From Podospora bellae-mahoneyi (Eukaryota > Ascomycota > Sordariomycetes > Sordariales > Podosporaceae), in the NCBI RefSeq assembly GCF_035222275.1, contig NC_085885.1, positions 1,178,001 through 1,242,000 on the forward strand: a DNA stretch of 64,000 bases, read 5' to 3'. Positions 21,673 through 33,340 of the stretch are shown in pieces (position 1 is the first letter of the stretch; each line of letters begins with the position of its first letter). The notes beneath the pieces were generated by a model that saw nothing but the letters and a program-made list of their open reading frames with translations, was not told the origin of the DNA and made no database searches. Made by a program: the position numbers and the translations under genes.

Positions 21673-22870
21673 GATGGGTGATTATGATAAGGGTCCGCAA
21701 AGGCAGAGAGAAGAGGGAGTGCAAAGTGAAGATGTAGAGAGAGGTCGCTCCAGCCAGGAGAAGCGGTCGTAGATAAGGGAAAAAGAGGGAGGAAGAAAAA
21801 AACAACGGCCCCCAAGTCGAAAGCTGGTCGCGCACGCAATCGAGGAAGATAGGGGAGAGGCAACAAAAAAAGGGTCAGGGATAGGATGGTTTTTTATCGA
21901 GAACTACTGGCACGGTTTGGCATTCCCAATGCAGAGCTCTAAATAGGCCAATGGCACGGTTCACAGCTGGATCGGCCCACCTCCAAAAACCCCTTTCCGC
22001 CTTCCGTGCACGCCAAGTGGGGCATCACCAGCGAAATCAATTGGCTGCGTGGAATCAGTTGAACCAATCCGTTGTCGGGTCGTCTGATGTGTGCCTGCCA
22101 AGACACCATACACCGTTACCTGTATGTAAACGGCAATTTCCGCCTCTTTGGGAACGCTGTTTCTTCCGCTTGTTCACCGTTCACCGTCCGCGTGCTTGTT
22201 TCTACCGACATGTTTCGTTTCAATAACCACTTGACTTGCAGGGCCACCGCTACTTGCACATGCTGTCACGGAACGCAGGGACATGGTTGATATATCGTTC
22301 AGAAATGGCCGAGTTTCTTCGAGATCTCGAGACTGGAGAGCTTATAAAGCCGACTACTCTGTACTCGAGTATGCGTCAAACGGTGCTTGCTTTGTAATAA
22401 AGACTGGGCCACATGGCAGCTATGAAATCATTACGCAGCCTGACAGCTTCCCAGTTTGACGGCCATAGAGCCGCTCAGGTTGCATTTTCCAGTTTTTCAA
22501 TTGATACAAACATTTTCTTTCTCAGCCCTGCGGTTCTTTCAAAAATTCCCAGTGTTACATTCGCTGTTCCAACATCCCCGCAGGTATTTCCATCGGCGTG
22601 ATCTCATTTGAATATCTCACGACGCAAACTGCCTCAAGGATCCCAGCCCCACCAGGGTGGGTTTGATTCGCACCAAACCACCGGATTCCCAACTTCCGCC
22701 ATCAGTTCGGATGGCCTGATCGGTCTCTCGGGAGCCGAAGCTCTGGACTCACAACTCGCCACTTTTTGCGCGTCCATCTCGACACAGCCCCCTGAGCAGT
22801 TACGTACGGCGGTGAAAGCAACGAATTCGTCGAGTACCCCGCCTAGCCTCGTTTGGGAATCTCTATCAAA
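21673..22870. promoter_or_regulatory. Divergent promoter region of ERG25 and NCA2
   Basis: 1.2 kb between divergent starts. A pyrimidine-rich tract (plus-strand GA-rich at about 21700-21860) lies upstream of ERG25. A TTATAAAG element lies near 22340 on the plus strand. The open frame at 22608-22892 has no clear homology. Confidence 0.5.
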
Positions 22871-25137
22871 ATGTCGATTGTGGCCGAGTTAGTAACCCAC
22901 CCACCACCCACCTACCCCTCTGCGGGGATGGGATTCCCCATGTTTTGAAAGATGCATATGTTGACTTTGGCCTTTTTCCGTTGCTATGCAGTCGAGTGCG
23001 TCGTCTCGATGCACTCATCGACAAAGTCTCACTTATACAGTTGGGGTTTGGTGAGGAAGATGACAATCTGCATCTACGTTCCAACCGTGGCGGGGACTTC
23101 CACCTGGCATCAGAACGCCGAGTTACTGAGCTGCTTCAGATTGCAAAGCAGCTCTCTTCCAGCTCGCTCTCACTGGGCCATATATCCAAGAGGCGAATTC
23201 GAAACTTGTTGATTGAGTCTGGCCTGGCAAACGAGGATCAAAATGAGGAGCTTCATGCTGAGAAATGGATGGTCGAGGTGGATGCTGAATGGCATTTGGT
23301 TGGAAAGGCCACTGTTCAAACATATGGTCTTTTGATGAGCTCCCTGCTTGATCAGATAAAGCCACTGAGCGACGATATCTGGTACTGGGACGAGATCTTG
23401 AGCTCCTACCCCAACAGCCTTCTTTACACGATGCAATCATCACCAGTGCGGATGGGGGAATGGACCAGGGAAGTCTGGCGAGAAAGTTTGGATCGCTTTA
23501 ACGAGTGGCGACAGCAACAACTCGAGCATCGTTCAGCCCCTCGATCCCGGCGCGAGTCTAAGACAGACAGGGAGGGGGAGGTACTTACCGCCGGCACCTC
23601 ATTAACACAGTCAGAATCAAGGTCTGGTGACAAGAATGCCGCCGCAGAGTCTGTAACTGAAATCAACTTGACACAGCAATGGCGCGAGTTTTATGGCATT
23701 GTCCGAGAAAGCATCACCGAAAAGTCTCTGGGTAACATCAGGCGTGTCCTTGGTCGGGTTGATACCGGCCGTTCGGATGCCCGACGCAAGCTGGCTCGTC
23801 TCCAAAAACTCCGGGAAATGACGGCAACTGGTCTGGGCGTGCTTTTAGACGAGGGACTCGACATACGGACACCAGACGATGGTTCAGCGGTTGAAGCGAC
23901 TGCTTACCACGAGGAGTGGCGAGTGGTGCTGGAGCGAAGCGTTGCTCTGATGGATTCGATCCTCCGCGGTTCGCTCACCCTCGAACACAATATGAAAGAG
24001 TTCGAAGACAACATTTTTTCCGGTGTTCAGCACGATCCCGAGTTGTCAATTCACACAGATGACGCTGCGCAGGCTGCAAGACCTGCCATCCTTGCCCGCC
24101 GACTCCTCAATATCCTTGACGATGGCATTCCCCAGCATGCCGTGTCTACCTCGGTGTTGGCCCGCAAGAATGGTCGCCCTTCCCGACTCGTCAGATACTG
24201 GATTCCGGCCATCGCTCTCCTCCTTTCGTCCTCGACAATCCTCCGCGTTCTTGTAAACAGGAAAGCCGACATTATCAACTGGATACGGGATCTTGGTGCA
24301 ACCACTCGGGATTTTTGGTTCAACTGGGTGGTGGAGCCGATCAAGAAGGTCATCGGTACGATCCGTCACGATGAAACCAGCGAGATTGCCATCATGAGCC
24401 GTGACAGCTTGAAAGCCGATCGCGAAAGTCTGGAGCGCATGGTGGTGGAGTTCTCTCGAGACAACCCTGACATTGCTGTTGGTAATTCAACCATCACCGA
24501 GGCCCAGGTTGCTGAGATCCGGACTCGGGTGAAGGAGGGAGATGTTACTCCCATCCTGAAAGCATACGAAAAGGATCTGAAGAAGCCCTTTGTGGGCGCC
24601 ATCAGGGGAGATTTGGTCCGGTCGGTTCTCATCCAGGTTCAGAAGACAAAGGTCGATCTTGAGGTGGCTATCAGCGGCATTGATGCGCTGCTGAAGAGTC
24701 AAGAATTGGTGTTTGGTTTTATTGGGCTGACACCCGGTATTCTTGGTACGGTTCTCCTTGGTTCTTGACAATCTGGACATGGCTGACACGTTGCAGTCTC
24801 GATTGGAATTATTCAATATCTCAGAACAGCATTCGGCAGCCGCAAGGGCTTGCGCCGTGGCCAGCGAGCTCGCCGCACCCGTCGTGTCTTGCGCAAGATG
24901 GATAGAATATTGACCGAGGCGCAACACAACCTCCAGGACAACACCATTTCTTACCGGGACCGCGGTCTGTTGGTCTGCGAAGCTCACGTCCTACGCAACC
25001 TCACTCAGGGAAATCTTCCTCGCGAGGTTGAAAAGGAGTTTATTGAGGATCTCGATGAATTCGCAAAGGCTAGGGCGGTTCCCGAGCTGTTCAGGGTGCT
25101 TGACAGGATCCGCTGGGCATATTCGGAATATTTTTAG
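22871..25137 (+). CDS. NCA2: Nuclear control of ATPase protein 2 (Nca2); 5' exon unsettled
   Basis: The body is clear: a long frame from 22992 to 24745, intron 24746-24796 (51 bp), last exon 24797-25137. Nca2 is a mitochondrial membrane protein that in yeast affects expression of Atp6 and Atp8. The frame has a membrane segment (YWIPAIALLLSSSTILR) and the family core LELVFGFIGLTPGIL-like region joined across the intron to SIGIIQYLRTAFGSRKG. The start is the problem. An ATG at 22871 encodes MSIVAE, which is how I expect this family to begin, directly before VRRLDALIDKV. But the good donor at 22892 joined to the acceptor at 22991 changes frame. The poorer donor GTTTTG at 22942 keeps frame and adds 18 residues. 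Treat the first exon as provisional. Confidence 0.85.
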
Positions 25138-26036
25138 ACAAGAAATAGACCTATCATGATTATGAGAACAATGTCAAACTGGCGGATTGATAACACGTTG
25201 TGGCGTAGTGGGGCTTGTCTGTGTGACCCCTTGGCCCCAGCGCCCGGCCAGGCCCTGTGGTTGCTGCTGCCAAGACCCCTGGTGACCTGTGGCCGCCGTC
25301 CCTCTCGCTGCATGACCTCCCAAGCTTCCAGTTGCGTGTTGAGGCTCACCTCCAGGACAATTTGCAAAGGACGTCACCGATTGCTCTTTGTCGCCATCTT
25401 TTCCCGCCGAGTCCGTTGTGTCTTCTGACCATCCCGACACGCCCGCCGCCGTCGAGTTTCTCCCCGCCGGTGCCGCTGCAACCTAGAACACGACGCTTTG
25501 ATTACGCAGTCCCTGGATTCCTAGGAAGCGACCATTGCTTCCAGGTTGCTCTCTGCTCTGCTGCTCTTGTAAGTTCAAGGCCATCCTTTCGTCCTGCCCA
25601 CCCTCACCGACTTTACACAACTACCGATCATAAGGCCCCGTCCCTACCTTTGGTCATCTAGTCCCCTGATTCACCGTGGGCCGCCCAGACTTTGTCATAA
25701 CCAAACAGTTGCTGCCGCCGTCATCTCTTGACCCAAATACATCAAAAAATCCCACCCGTTGCTGACCCGTGTCACTCCTTTTTTACTCGCAGTTCGGTTC
25801 CCTCGATACACACATTACAAAAACTAATCTGTGAAAGACTCTCGATTGTGCGCATTACGATTACCTACAGGCAACCCTAACCTAACCGCATTTCACCTGT
25901 CCCTGAGCGAGAGAACCCATCAAACCCGCCCTACCTGCCATCCGAGAGTTTTATCCCCCGACGCTGCCGAATTCCATATTTGACTCGAATCTACACAATA
26001 CCGACAGAAAGACAGATAGATCATCAACCGCCCAGC
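25138..26036. promoter_or_regulatory. Intergenic: NCA2 3' region and SEC4 upstream region
   Basis: 900 bp, pyrimidine-rich from about 25400 on, as in promoters and leaders of highly expressed fungal genes. No gene seen. Confidence 0.5.
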
Positions 26037-26851
<815 letters not shown>

Positions 26852-27929
26852 TGGAAGGGAGGGGTGGGGAATGAGAGACCATAAACGCCGTTGCAAAAGA
26901 GAAGGGAGTGGTTGATACAGGGCTGTATTGGTTTTATTTTGCCGGGGGACCTTTTTTTATTTCTTTTTCATCGGGATGCTTGCTGCTGGCGATTATGATT
27001 GGGGGTATGAACGGGGGATATGGTGGGAGCGGAGGAAGGTAAAGCATACGCGATGGGTTGATAACAATGGGTAGGGCAAATGCAAATATTTGGGGTGTTT
27101 CTATTTTTATTTTTATTTTTGAAAGAGAGAGAGACAGTTTTTATTTTATTTTTTTCCAATGAAAGGCAAGAGATGATAAGATGATGATGATAATGCGAGA
27201 GTGAGATGTTGTGTGTGTGAATCTTGTGAGAAATCGAGTGTTGAAAAAGTGAGCGGGTAGGTAAGGGGGAGAAGGGGAGCAAGAGATGGGGATGAAGGAC
27301 TGGGAAGGGCAGAAGTAAGAGGACAGAGTATGTACAACATGAATGTTGTGTTTTCGTTTCGTGCAAAATGCCAAGTGACTCCTTTTACCTACGGAGCGGG
27401 AAGAAAAGTCGTGGTTGGGGGTGGTTAACGGGATAGCTATTGAAAATAAGCTGATGAAAGAGACGACAACGTTTTTCAGCAGTGTGATCAGGTAGGTGTG
27501 TGCTTGTTAAGTATGGGAGAGGAATTTTGTGGTTCGGCTTTGTTGACGAGAGTTTGCTTCGCCAGGGTAGGAATAGGCAAAAGGGGGAAGAAACTGGGCG
27601 GTGTTATGGTTTTGTTGCGGTCAAAAAGGGGGTGGCCGTTCACCGAGTTCACAGACAAAATAGTCTTCAGATAATTCAAAAAGATCACAGCTGCAGCATC
27701 AAGGGAAACATCAAGAACAATGAAACCCCTTCAAAAAGTGGAGGGACAGGAGCGTAGATGTCACCCTGCTAGTAGCCATCTGAGTTCGAACCCTGCTTAA
27801 GTCAACAACAACAATAACAACAGCAGTAGCAGCAGCAGCAACATCACCAAACAACCAAACAACAAACAAACAAAACATCCATGCCAGTAAACAAAAATTA
27901 ACTTGGAGAAGAACAGCTAGGGCAAAAAT
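26852..27929. other. SEC4 3' region and intergenic simple sequence
   Basis: T-rich and CAA/CAG-rich stretches (about 27800-27885). A B-box-like TTCGAACCC match at 27784-27792 has no partner A box at a usual distance. No gene seen. Confidence 0.5.
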
Positions 27930-28080
27930 CGGATGCACCGGGGTTCGAACCTGGGACCTTCACATGGAGCATGGTTGTAATGATAGTCACCACCTTTGGA
28001 CCGCTTCGGGAGCAATGTAGAGAAAGCAGCAGGCATTAATTAATACAAATAAGACGTCATAACCACTTGACCATACGCCC
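27930..28080 (-). tRNA. tRNA-like unit A with ~78-nt insertion, anticodon TGT if read canonically
   Basis: Read 5' to 3' on the minus strand from 28080. Acceptor strand GGGCGTA pairs with TGCATCC (six of seven, C4/A69 mismatched). The D-stem GTCA/TGAC is perfect, with loop AGTGGTTA (A box). The anticodon stem TCTTA/TGTGA has one mismatch, with U32 U33 then TGT and A37. An insertion of about 78 nt sits after position 37, the standard intron site. The T-arm CCAGG-TTCGAAC-CCCGG has one mismatch (B box intact). A T5 run follows at 27924-27928. Nuclear tRNA introns in fungi are usually shorter. It may be a functional tRNA with a long intron, a pseudogene, or another Pol III transcript. tRNA-Thr is only what the triplet implies. 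Confidence 0.5.
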
Positions 28081-28414
28081 TGTCTTTGTGGTTTATGTGG
28101 TCCCGGCGACGTCGCTATAGCAAGGGGACTTTAGAGGAAGAGCAAACTTAGTGAGCTGGGAGGGGAGGGGCAGGTATCTGCGGTTGTCTGTGAGTTTGGG
28201 ATGGGGCTTTCTTGGGATTGTGGTGAGGGAGATGAGGTGGTTTTGGTTGGGTGGCGTTGTTGGTGTTTGTGTTATTGTCTTCGACCAGGATGCTCAATAA
28301 CTTTATTCGCTAACCAAGAAGGTCTATTTATGTCTATCCCTCTCTCTTCATACATCCCTTACCCGGAATTATCATCATTGTAGGGCAAAAAAAAACAAGA
28401 CAAGACAAAACGAA
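28081..28414. other. Spacer between tRNA-like units A and B
   Basis: 334 bp without a gene that I can support. A T9 run (minus strand) at 28387-28395 could end transcription of unit B. Confidence 0.5.
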
Positions 28415-28552
28415 AGGGCGCATTGGGGTTCGAACCTAGGTCACTTTTGCTGAACAAACCCCCTCCCCAAACCGATGGCCCAATTCTTGTAGGGCGATCA
28501 AAGAGGTAGACCAGTGTCTGCATAGAGATCTTGCCTGCTAGACCATAAGCCG
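28415..28552 (-). pseudogene. Degenerate tRNA-like unit B
   Basis: Same layout as units A and C on the same strand. A 5' half has the D-stem GTCT/AGAT and an A-box-like TGGTCTAGCAGG. About 65-70 nt of insert follow, then a 3' half with GGTTCGAACCC (B box). The acceptor strands CGGCTTA/TGCGCCC pair at five of seven positions. The T-stem has two mismatches, the anticodon stem does not form, and U33 is absent. The 3' half aligns base for base with those of A and C. I call it a decayed relative. Confidence 0.45.
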
Positions 28553-28999
28553 CTTGTTTTTTGTTGGGATATGATATCGTTGGGCGTGCTTGGCAGGTAG
28601 GCAGATACCCATGGCAGGTTGCTTGTCTAGAGGGGCAAAGGGGAGAGCCAATGGTTGTGTCTTTGGCAAGGATCACAATGGCCAGAGAGATGATGATGGT
28701 ATGTCGAGTTCAGGTTGTGAGGCCTTCTGTCTTTTCTGGAGAGCTTTCACGGACACGAGCATGAGTGTCGACTGTCACGTCTCCTTAGCCTATGGCAGCC
28801 AAACCACCTAGGTAAGGAGGTGTTCAGAGTAACAAGTGTGCGAACAGGAAACAGCAGGATATTTGATCAAGATATTATTCAGTGACGCTTTTAGACGATA
28901 CAATGACAGCATTCCATCTGGAGGGACCAGCGACTACAGAAAAGTTGGGAAGCAAAAAAGAGATTGATGAGAAGAGGAAAACCGAGATGACTTCGAAAA
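28553..28999. other. Spacer between tRNA-like units B and C
   Basis: 447 bp with no supported gene. T-runs on the minus strand at 28996-28999 and about 28953-28958 lie just past the 3' end of unit C. Confidence 0.5.
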
Positions 29000-29155
29000 T
29001 GGACGTACCGGGGTTTGAAGCCGGGACCCTCTCATGCCAAGATCCCGCCGCCCAAATCCTGCGTGCATCCCGTCCTGTCTAGCGGTGGGGATTTATTAAG
29101 CCAGCAGGAGGGCAGCAAGTGCGAATGAGAAGTCCTACCACTAGACTATACGCGC
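29000..29155 (-). tRNA. tRNA-like unit C with ~84-nt insertion, anticodon CGC if read canonically
   Basis: Best preserved of the three. From 29155 on the minus strand, GCGCGTA pairs with TACGTCC (six of seven; G3-T70 wobble present, 2-71 mismatched) and the discriminator base is A. D-stem GTCT/GGAC pairs fully with one wobble. Anticodon stem TCTCA/TGAGA is a perfect five pairs, loop TT-CGC-A then A38, with about 84 nt inserted between 37 and 38. The T-stem CCGGC/CCCGG has one mismatch and the loop TTCAAAC differs from the usual TTCGAAC. A T4 run follows directly. A CGC anticodon with G3-T70 and A73 would suggest tRNA-Ala, but the D-arm is not Ala-like, so identity stays open. Confidence 0.5.
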
Positions 29156-29979
29156 TTTGAAGTTGCTGGAAGTAGGAGGGATGGAGGATGTATATAAAGC
29201 GTAATGGTCTGTGTTTGTCCATGACGTGGAAAATCTCACTGTACAGACAGCAGTATGTATTTGCCAGTTGGACCTGGGCAGGATGTGATCATATAGTTTG
29301 AACCGCTCTATCACACGGGTGATGATAAGAATGAGGTGTTTTGACACAGCTCAATATCATTCCAATGCTCGTCTTCATCGGTCCTTCAAGAATCAGGCAG
29401 CCTCAAAAATTCTCATTCCGTCTCTTGGTCTTTACCAGCCGCGCCCCCAAGTCTCATCCTCAGGATCTACCGTGCGTGACATGCACACTCACACCCAAAG
29501 CCTTGATTTGTGTGCTGTACTTGTGATGTCCTCGGCTTATATCCACCCCCCGTTTCATCGACCGTGTGAAAGACGACGGGATGATAGTTGTGCAAGTTTT
29601 ATGGTTAATGGGTGGGTTTGTTTCCTCATCCCATCTCCATCACCAAGATTCCCAAACACTCCCATCCGGCAGCCGGTAACGGTACCAGCCGTGAGATGTG
29701 CCTTCATTTGAGGTGACAAGGTGACAGCCGAGTGTATATCATCTTGGCTGGCCCTCAATGTTTGGTGTTTGAGGGCCTCTTTCATTCTGTGCTGCTCGAT
29801 TCTTTTTCGCTTACGCTGCACTTACGCTCTTTTCTAACTTTTCGACATCAGGGGTATGTTGATCTCCCTTTGGCTTGGAGATATGTGCTGATTGAGACCT
29901 TCTAGTTGTGCTCCTTCCATTCTTTGACATTCTTTACACACCATTGTTTGCAGGCAGACTTTCAAAGAAATCACCCACC
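29156..29979. promoter_or_regulatory. Intergenic: upstream region of the first secreted-protein gene
   Basis: 824 bp with no supported gene. A possible 5' UTR intron cannot be judged without transcripts. Confidence 0.4.
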
Positions 29980-31029
29980 ATGAAGACCGCAGTTTTATTT
30001 CTATCTGTCGGCCTGGCGTCAGCCCAGGTTTTGAATAACTCCACTGGTGTTTTCAGTAATTCCACCAGCAGCTTTGCCTCGCCCAATGTGGATATCAACA
30101 ACCTCAACCTCGGTGGACAGGTGGACCTCAACAGCTTGGACGTCAACGGCCTAAACCTAGGCAATATCGATCTCGGTAACCAAGATGAAATCGTTGGTGC
30201 TATCCTGGCTATGCTTAGCGGATTCTGTTTGGATGGGCAGTTCAACCGCAATAATATCCTGGGGTTTGGCTTCAACAATGATGTCGATCTATTCTTCCAG
30301 CTTGCTCAGCTGCAACAATTTCAACAGCTTGGCTTCCTCAATCTGGGAGGTGTGCAAAATCTGTTCAGCAAGGGGAAGGTACTTGGGGGGTTCAACCTAG
30401 GTCCGCATACTTTTTTTCCCCAAAACAAGGTGAAGCTTTTGCTGACTATGTCGTCAGGCCTCTTCAAACGAGAAATTGCTGATGCCAGGAAGACCATGAA
30501 GCGAACCGTACTTCGCCGTGGACGGTATGCCAAACGTCAGTCATGTGCTCAAGGGGCTGAATCAGGCGCCACCGGTTCGGGCGTTGGTGGTCAGGAAGAA
30601 GCTGCTTTCACAATTGCGACAGCTGAGAACCCGCCATTGGAGACAGCTACCGCGACGGCGGCGGCAGACTTCACGATCGCCACCGCTGATCCTGGAGTTG
30701 ATGATCTTGTTGAGTCCGTTGCCTCGGCCGATTTTGAGGCAGTTTTCAGCATCGCCACAGCAAACCCAGATGTTGTCGTTGGTGCCGCCAATGATATCTA
30801 TGCGTCATCCGCCGGTGTTGCTACTGCCACTCCTGCTGTTGATTCAGCTTCAGCAGTTGTTCAAGCCTTTGCCCCGATCACCGCTGAGGCAGTAGCAACT
30901 CCTGCCTCCGTTGCTGTTCCAGCCGCAGCTGAGACCGCTATTCCGGCTGTTGCTGTTGAGGAAGTTGAGGAGGCTGGGGAGGTCGATGTGGAGGACGCTG
31001 TCAATAACCTGTCTGACCTCACCCGTTAA
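29980..31029 (+). CDS. Secreted Leu/Asn/Gln-rich protein with Kex2-type sites
   Basis: Single exon from ATG 29980, 349 residues. The N-terminus MKTAVLFLSVGLASAQ is a clear signal peptide, cleavage expected after ASA. Three Asn-X-Ser/Thr sites follow at once. Residues about 40-150 are rich in Leu, Asn and Gln with recurring LNLG and QLxQLQQF patterns. Residues about 160-190 hold several dibasic sites (LFKR, TMKR, LRRGRYAKR) of the kind cut by Kex2. The last half is Ala/Thr/Val-rich with repeated FTIATA/FSIATA elements and an acidic end. I do not recognise a domain. It resembles uncharacterised secreted proteins common in Sordariomycetes and the next gene downstream. An upstream in-frame ATG would hide the signal peptide, so the start at 29980 is preferred. 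Confidence 0.75.
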   Translation: MKTAVLFLSVGLASAQVLNNSTGVFSNSTSSFASPNVDINNLNLGGQVDLNSLDVNGLNLGNIDLGNQDEIVGAILAMLSGFCLDGQFNRNNILGFGFNNDVDLFFQLAQLQQFQQLGFLNLGGVQNLFSKGKVLGGFNLGPHTFFPQNKVKLLLTMSSGLFKREIADARKTMKRTVLRRGRYAKRQSCAQGAESGATGSGVGGQEEAAFTIATAENPPLETATATAAADFTIATADPGVDDLVESVASADFEAVFSIATANPDVVVGAANDIYASSAGVATATPAVDSASAVVQAFAPITAEAVATPASVAVPAAAETAIPAVAVEEVEEAGEVDVEDAVNNLSDLTR

Positions 31030-33340
31030 GTGATGAACGGCACGGGAACAGCTCAGGGGTTTCTGAAAGGAGGAGCTCAACCTTGTTGCGGGAGCTGTCC
31101 CTGTTCGGGTCGTCCCAACAACTTAGTGACGGTAAGCCAGTTGGGTCAAGAACAGGAGTCTGCTCTAAACATCCGATGAGTTTCCGGATGAAAGGCAGGG
31201 GTTGCAAACATATGAGTGACAGGGGCCTGAGAAGGAGCAAAGTCCGGTCCTTGGCTGTCAGGAATGGCTGGGGGTGCGGCAGATGCCGGGGTCGACCCCA
31301 AGATACTTTTTTTTTTGTTAGGGTTTCTTCAGATCGATCGTGATAATGTAATTAGATCAGGCTATCTATATGATGAGTATGAACTTGAGATGAATCTGCT
31401 ACTGGTACTGGAGGGGGCTGGAGTTGCTGGAACATACCTGATGATTGATGATCTCGTGGTTCTAATTTGGGAGGTCACACTGCTTCGCCATCTTCAGATG
31501 GTGTACCTGCATTGTTCCGCATGCTGTGCCTATTCGTAGCTGTCATCGCAAGACGTCGTGCAATCTTGTGATGGCGTGCTGTCTATCAGGAGCCCCCTTC
31601 TTCAGCCGGAACCCGCACAGATCCGGTGGCCAAGGCATCCAAGTCAGGTGAAGAAATTCAAGCGAGGCCATTCCCATGTTGGAAAAAGAGCAATGCCATG
31701 GATTTGGCTGCTTCAAAGTGTGCCATCTGCGACATCTATTGTGTGTCTCCGCATGAGCGCTCGGTCCCGTCGTTGCAAGTGCACGGCTTCAAGATGGGAT
31801 CCAACCAATCAGCAGCCCCAATCACCCCCCTGGACGCCTGGGCGGGGGTCTTGGAATCGGTGGGTGCCACCCCCAGGCACCCCCAAGGCACCCGGCTGTG
31901 ACGTTGACAGGGGCTTCCCGCTAATCGGCTTCAGACCTTTCAGCCTCTCCCGCCCCGGAAGACCCGCTATTTAGCCACTTCTCGCCAAACAAGTGCCGGA
32001 ATTGGGGGGGGCAATTGAGGCTTGCCAGGCTTGAAACACCGCAACAGCTCTCGGCATCGGATGGGTTCAACTAAGGCAAGCTTAATCGCTTGATCGCTTA
32101 ATCACCGACTGTTACCTTTTCCCTTCGGCTGAACACCAATGTACTCCTTGTCAGTGTGATGGACTGAGAGAGAACCTCGACGGCCAGCTTGGCTATCCCT
32201 TCGTTGCGGGCGGCCGTGAAGGAGTCAAGGCCCAGGCCCTCAATCTATTCGATCGAGAAGGTCTGGTCTAGTATAGGCTGCTCATGTTTTCATCTGTTTT
32301 GTAAAATCCCCGAGCCCTGCTGACGGCATACAGGAGGAGCACTGTCATGTTGGAACACCCGGTTCCCGAATTTGGCTCTATTCTTTCCCCAGGAGCACAT
32401 GGCTCCTCTATACACTCGAAACGAGCAGCTCATCCTCGGCGGTGATCAGGAATGGCCACCGAGCGTCTTCCCGCGACCTCCGGGACATCAGATGGTACCT
32501 GTGCTTCCCCCACAAAATGGCCTCGACCTGGGAGTATCCCGTCATTGGGCGCCTTCCCACCCCCACTCAGGAGCTAGTGTAGGGAGCACCTAGTCCTTTG
32601 ATATCCGAATGCCACCAACCAGTCTTTGGTGTTTCTCTTGGCAGCAAAACAGTCCCAGATGGCCTCGGCCACAGAGCTTTCCGTACCATGACGTTGCTGC
32701 AGGTGCCGAGTGTTCTCGATTACCATCCCTCCTGTGCAGGGCACATCCCCGTCTCGGCGAATTTGTTGCTGCTGTGCCTGGGTTGCCTTGACTTTCTCGG
32801 TTCTTTGGTTCCGCCTCAACATCGTCAACACATCCCGGCACATCCTGGCCTGCCCTGTCTGTGGTGTTTTATCCATCCGCCTCCGTCCAGTGACACCTGA
32901 CGCCTGATACGCTTCGGATGAGTGCGTGTTCTCATCCCGAACATCACGGCGTCTCCCTGAAATCCTTGGCAAGCAACTCCTGCTCCCATCTTTGCCATCA
33001 TCGTTGCCTCTGGTCCTTGGCACGTTCGAGCCACCATATAAGGTGACCTGATCACCCGTCCTGTCCTGACTTTTGTTTCTTCATCCCATTCACAACTCCA
33101 GCTTTCCAAGGCCCGTTCGCCATCTTCTTTCTGTCATTCATTCTTCAGAGGTATGTCCGCCAAACAATCATCCAAACGAAACACTTGGTGCCGAGGCTAA
33201 CCTGGTCAACAATAGCTGTGCTCGCTGTTCGCTTCATTCCTTCAATCTTTGAACATTTTTGAGCTGTGCTCTTCAACTTTATAATCATTTAATCTCTTTG
33301 TTCGCAAGTCGTTCTCTCAACAACAAAAACATCAGTCAAA
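31030..33340. other. 2.3-kb intergenic region between the two secreted-protein genes
   Basis: No frame here has a convincing start or domain; the 450-bp minus-strand frame at 32574-33023 starts with GTG and has no recognisable feature. The right 300 bp (about 33040-33340) is pyrimidine-rich and holds the leader of the next gene. The length suggests an extended promoter. Confidence 0.45.

Noticed and set aside
27784-27792. TTCGAACCC as a fourth tRNA-like B box
   Set aside because: Neighbouring bases do not form a T-stem and no A box lies within range on either strand.
32574-33023. 149-codon minus-strand frame between the secreted-protein genes
   Set aside because: Starts with GTG, no domain, no supporting splice sites.
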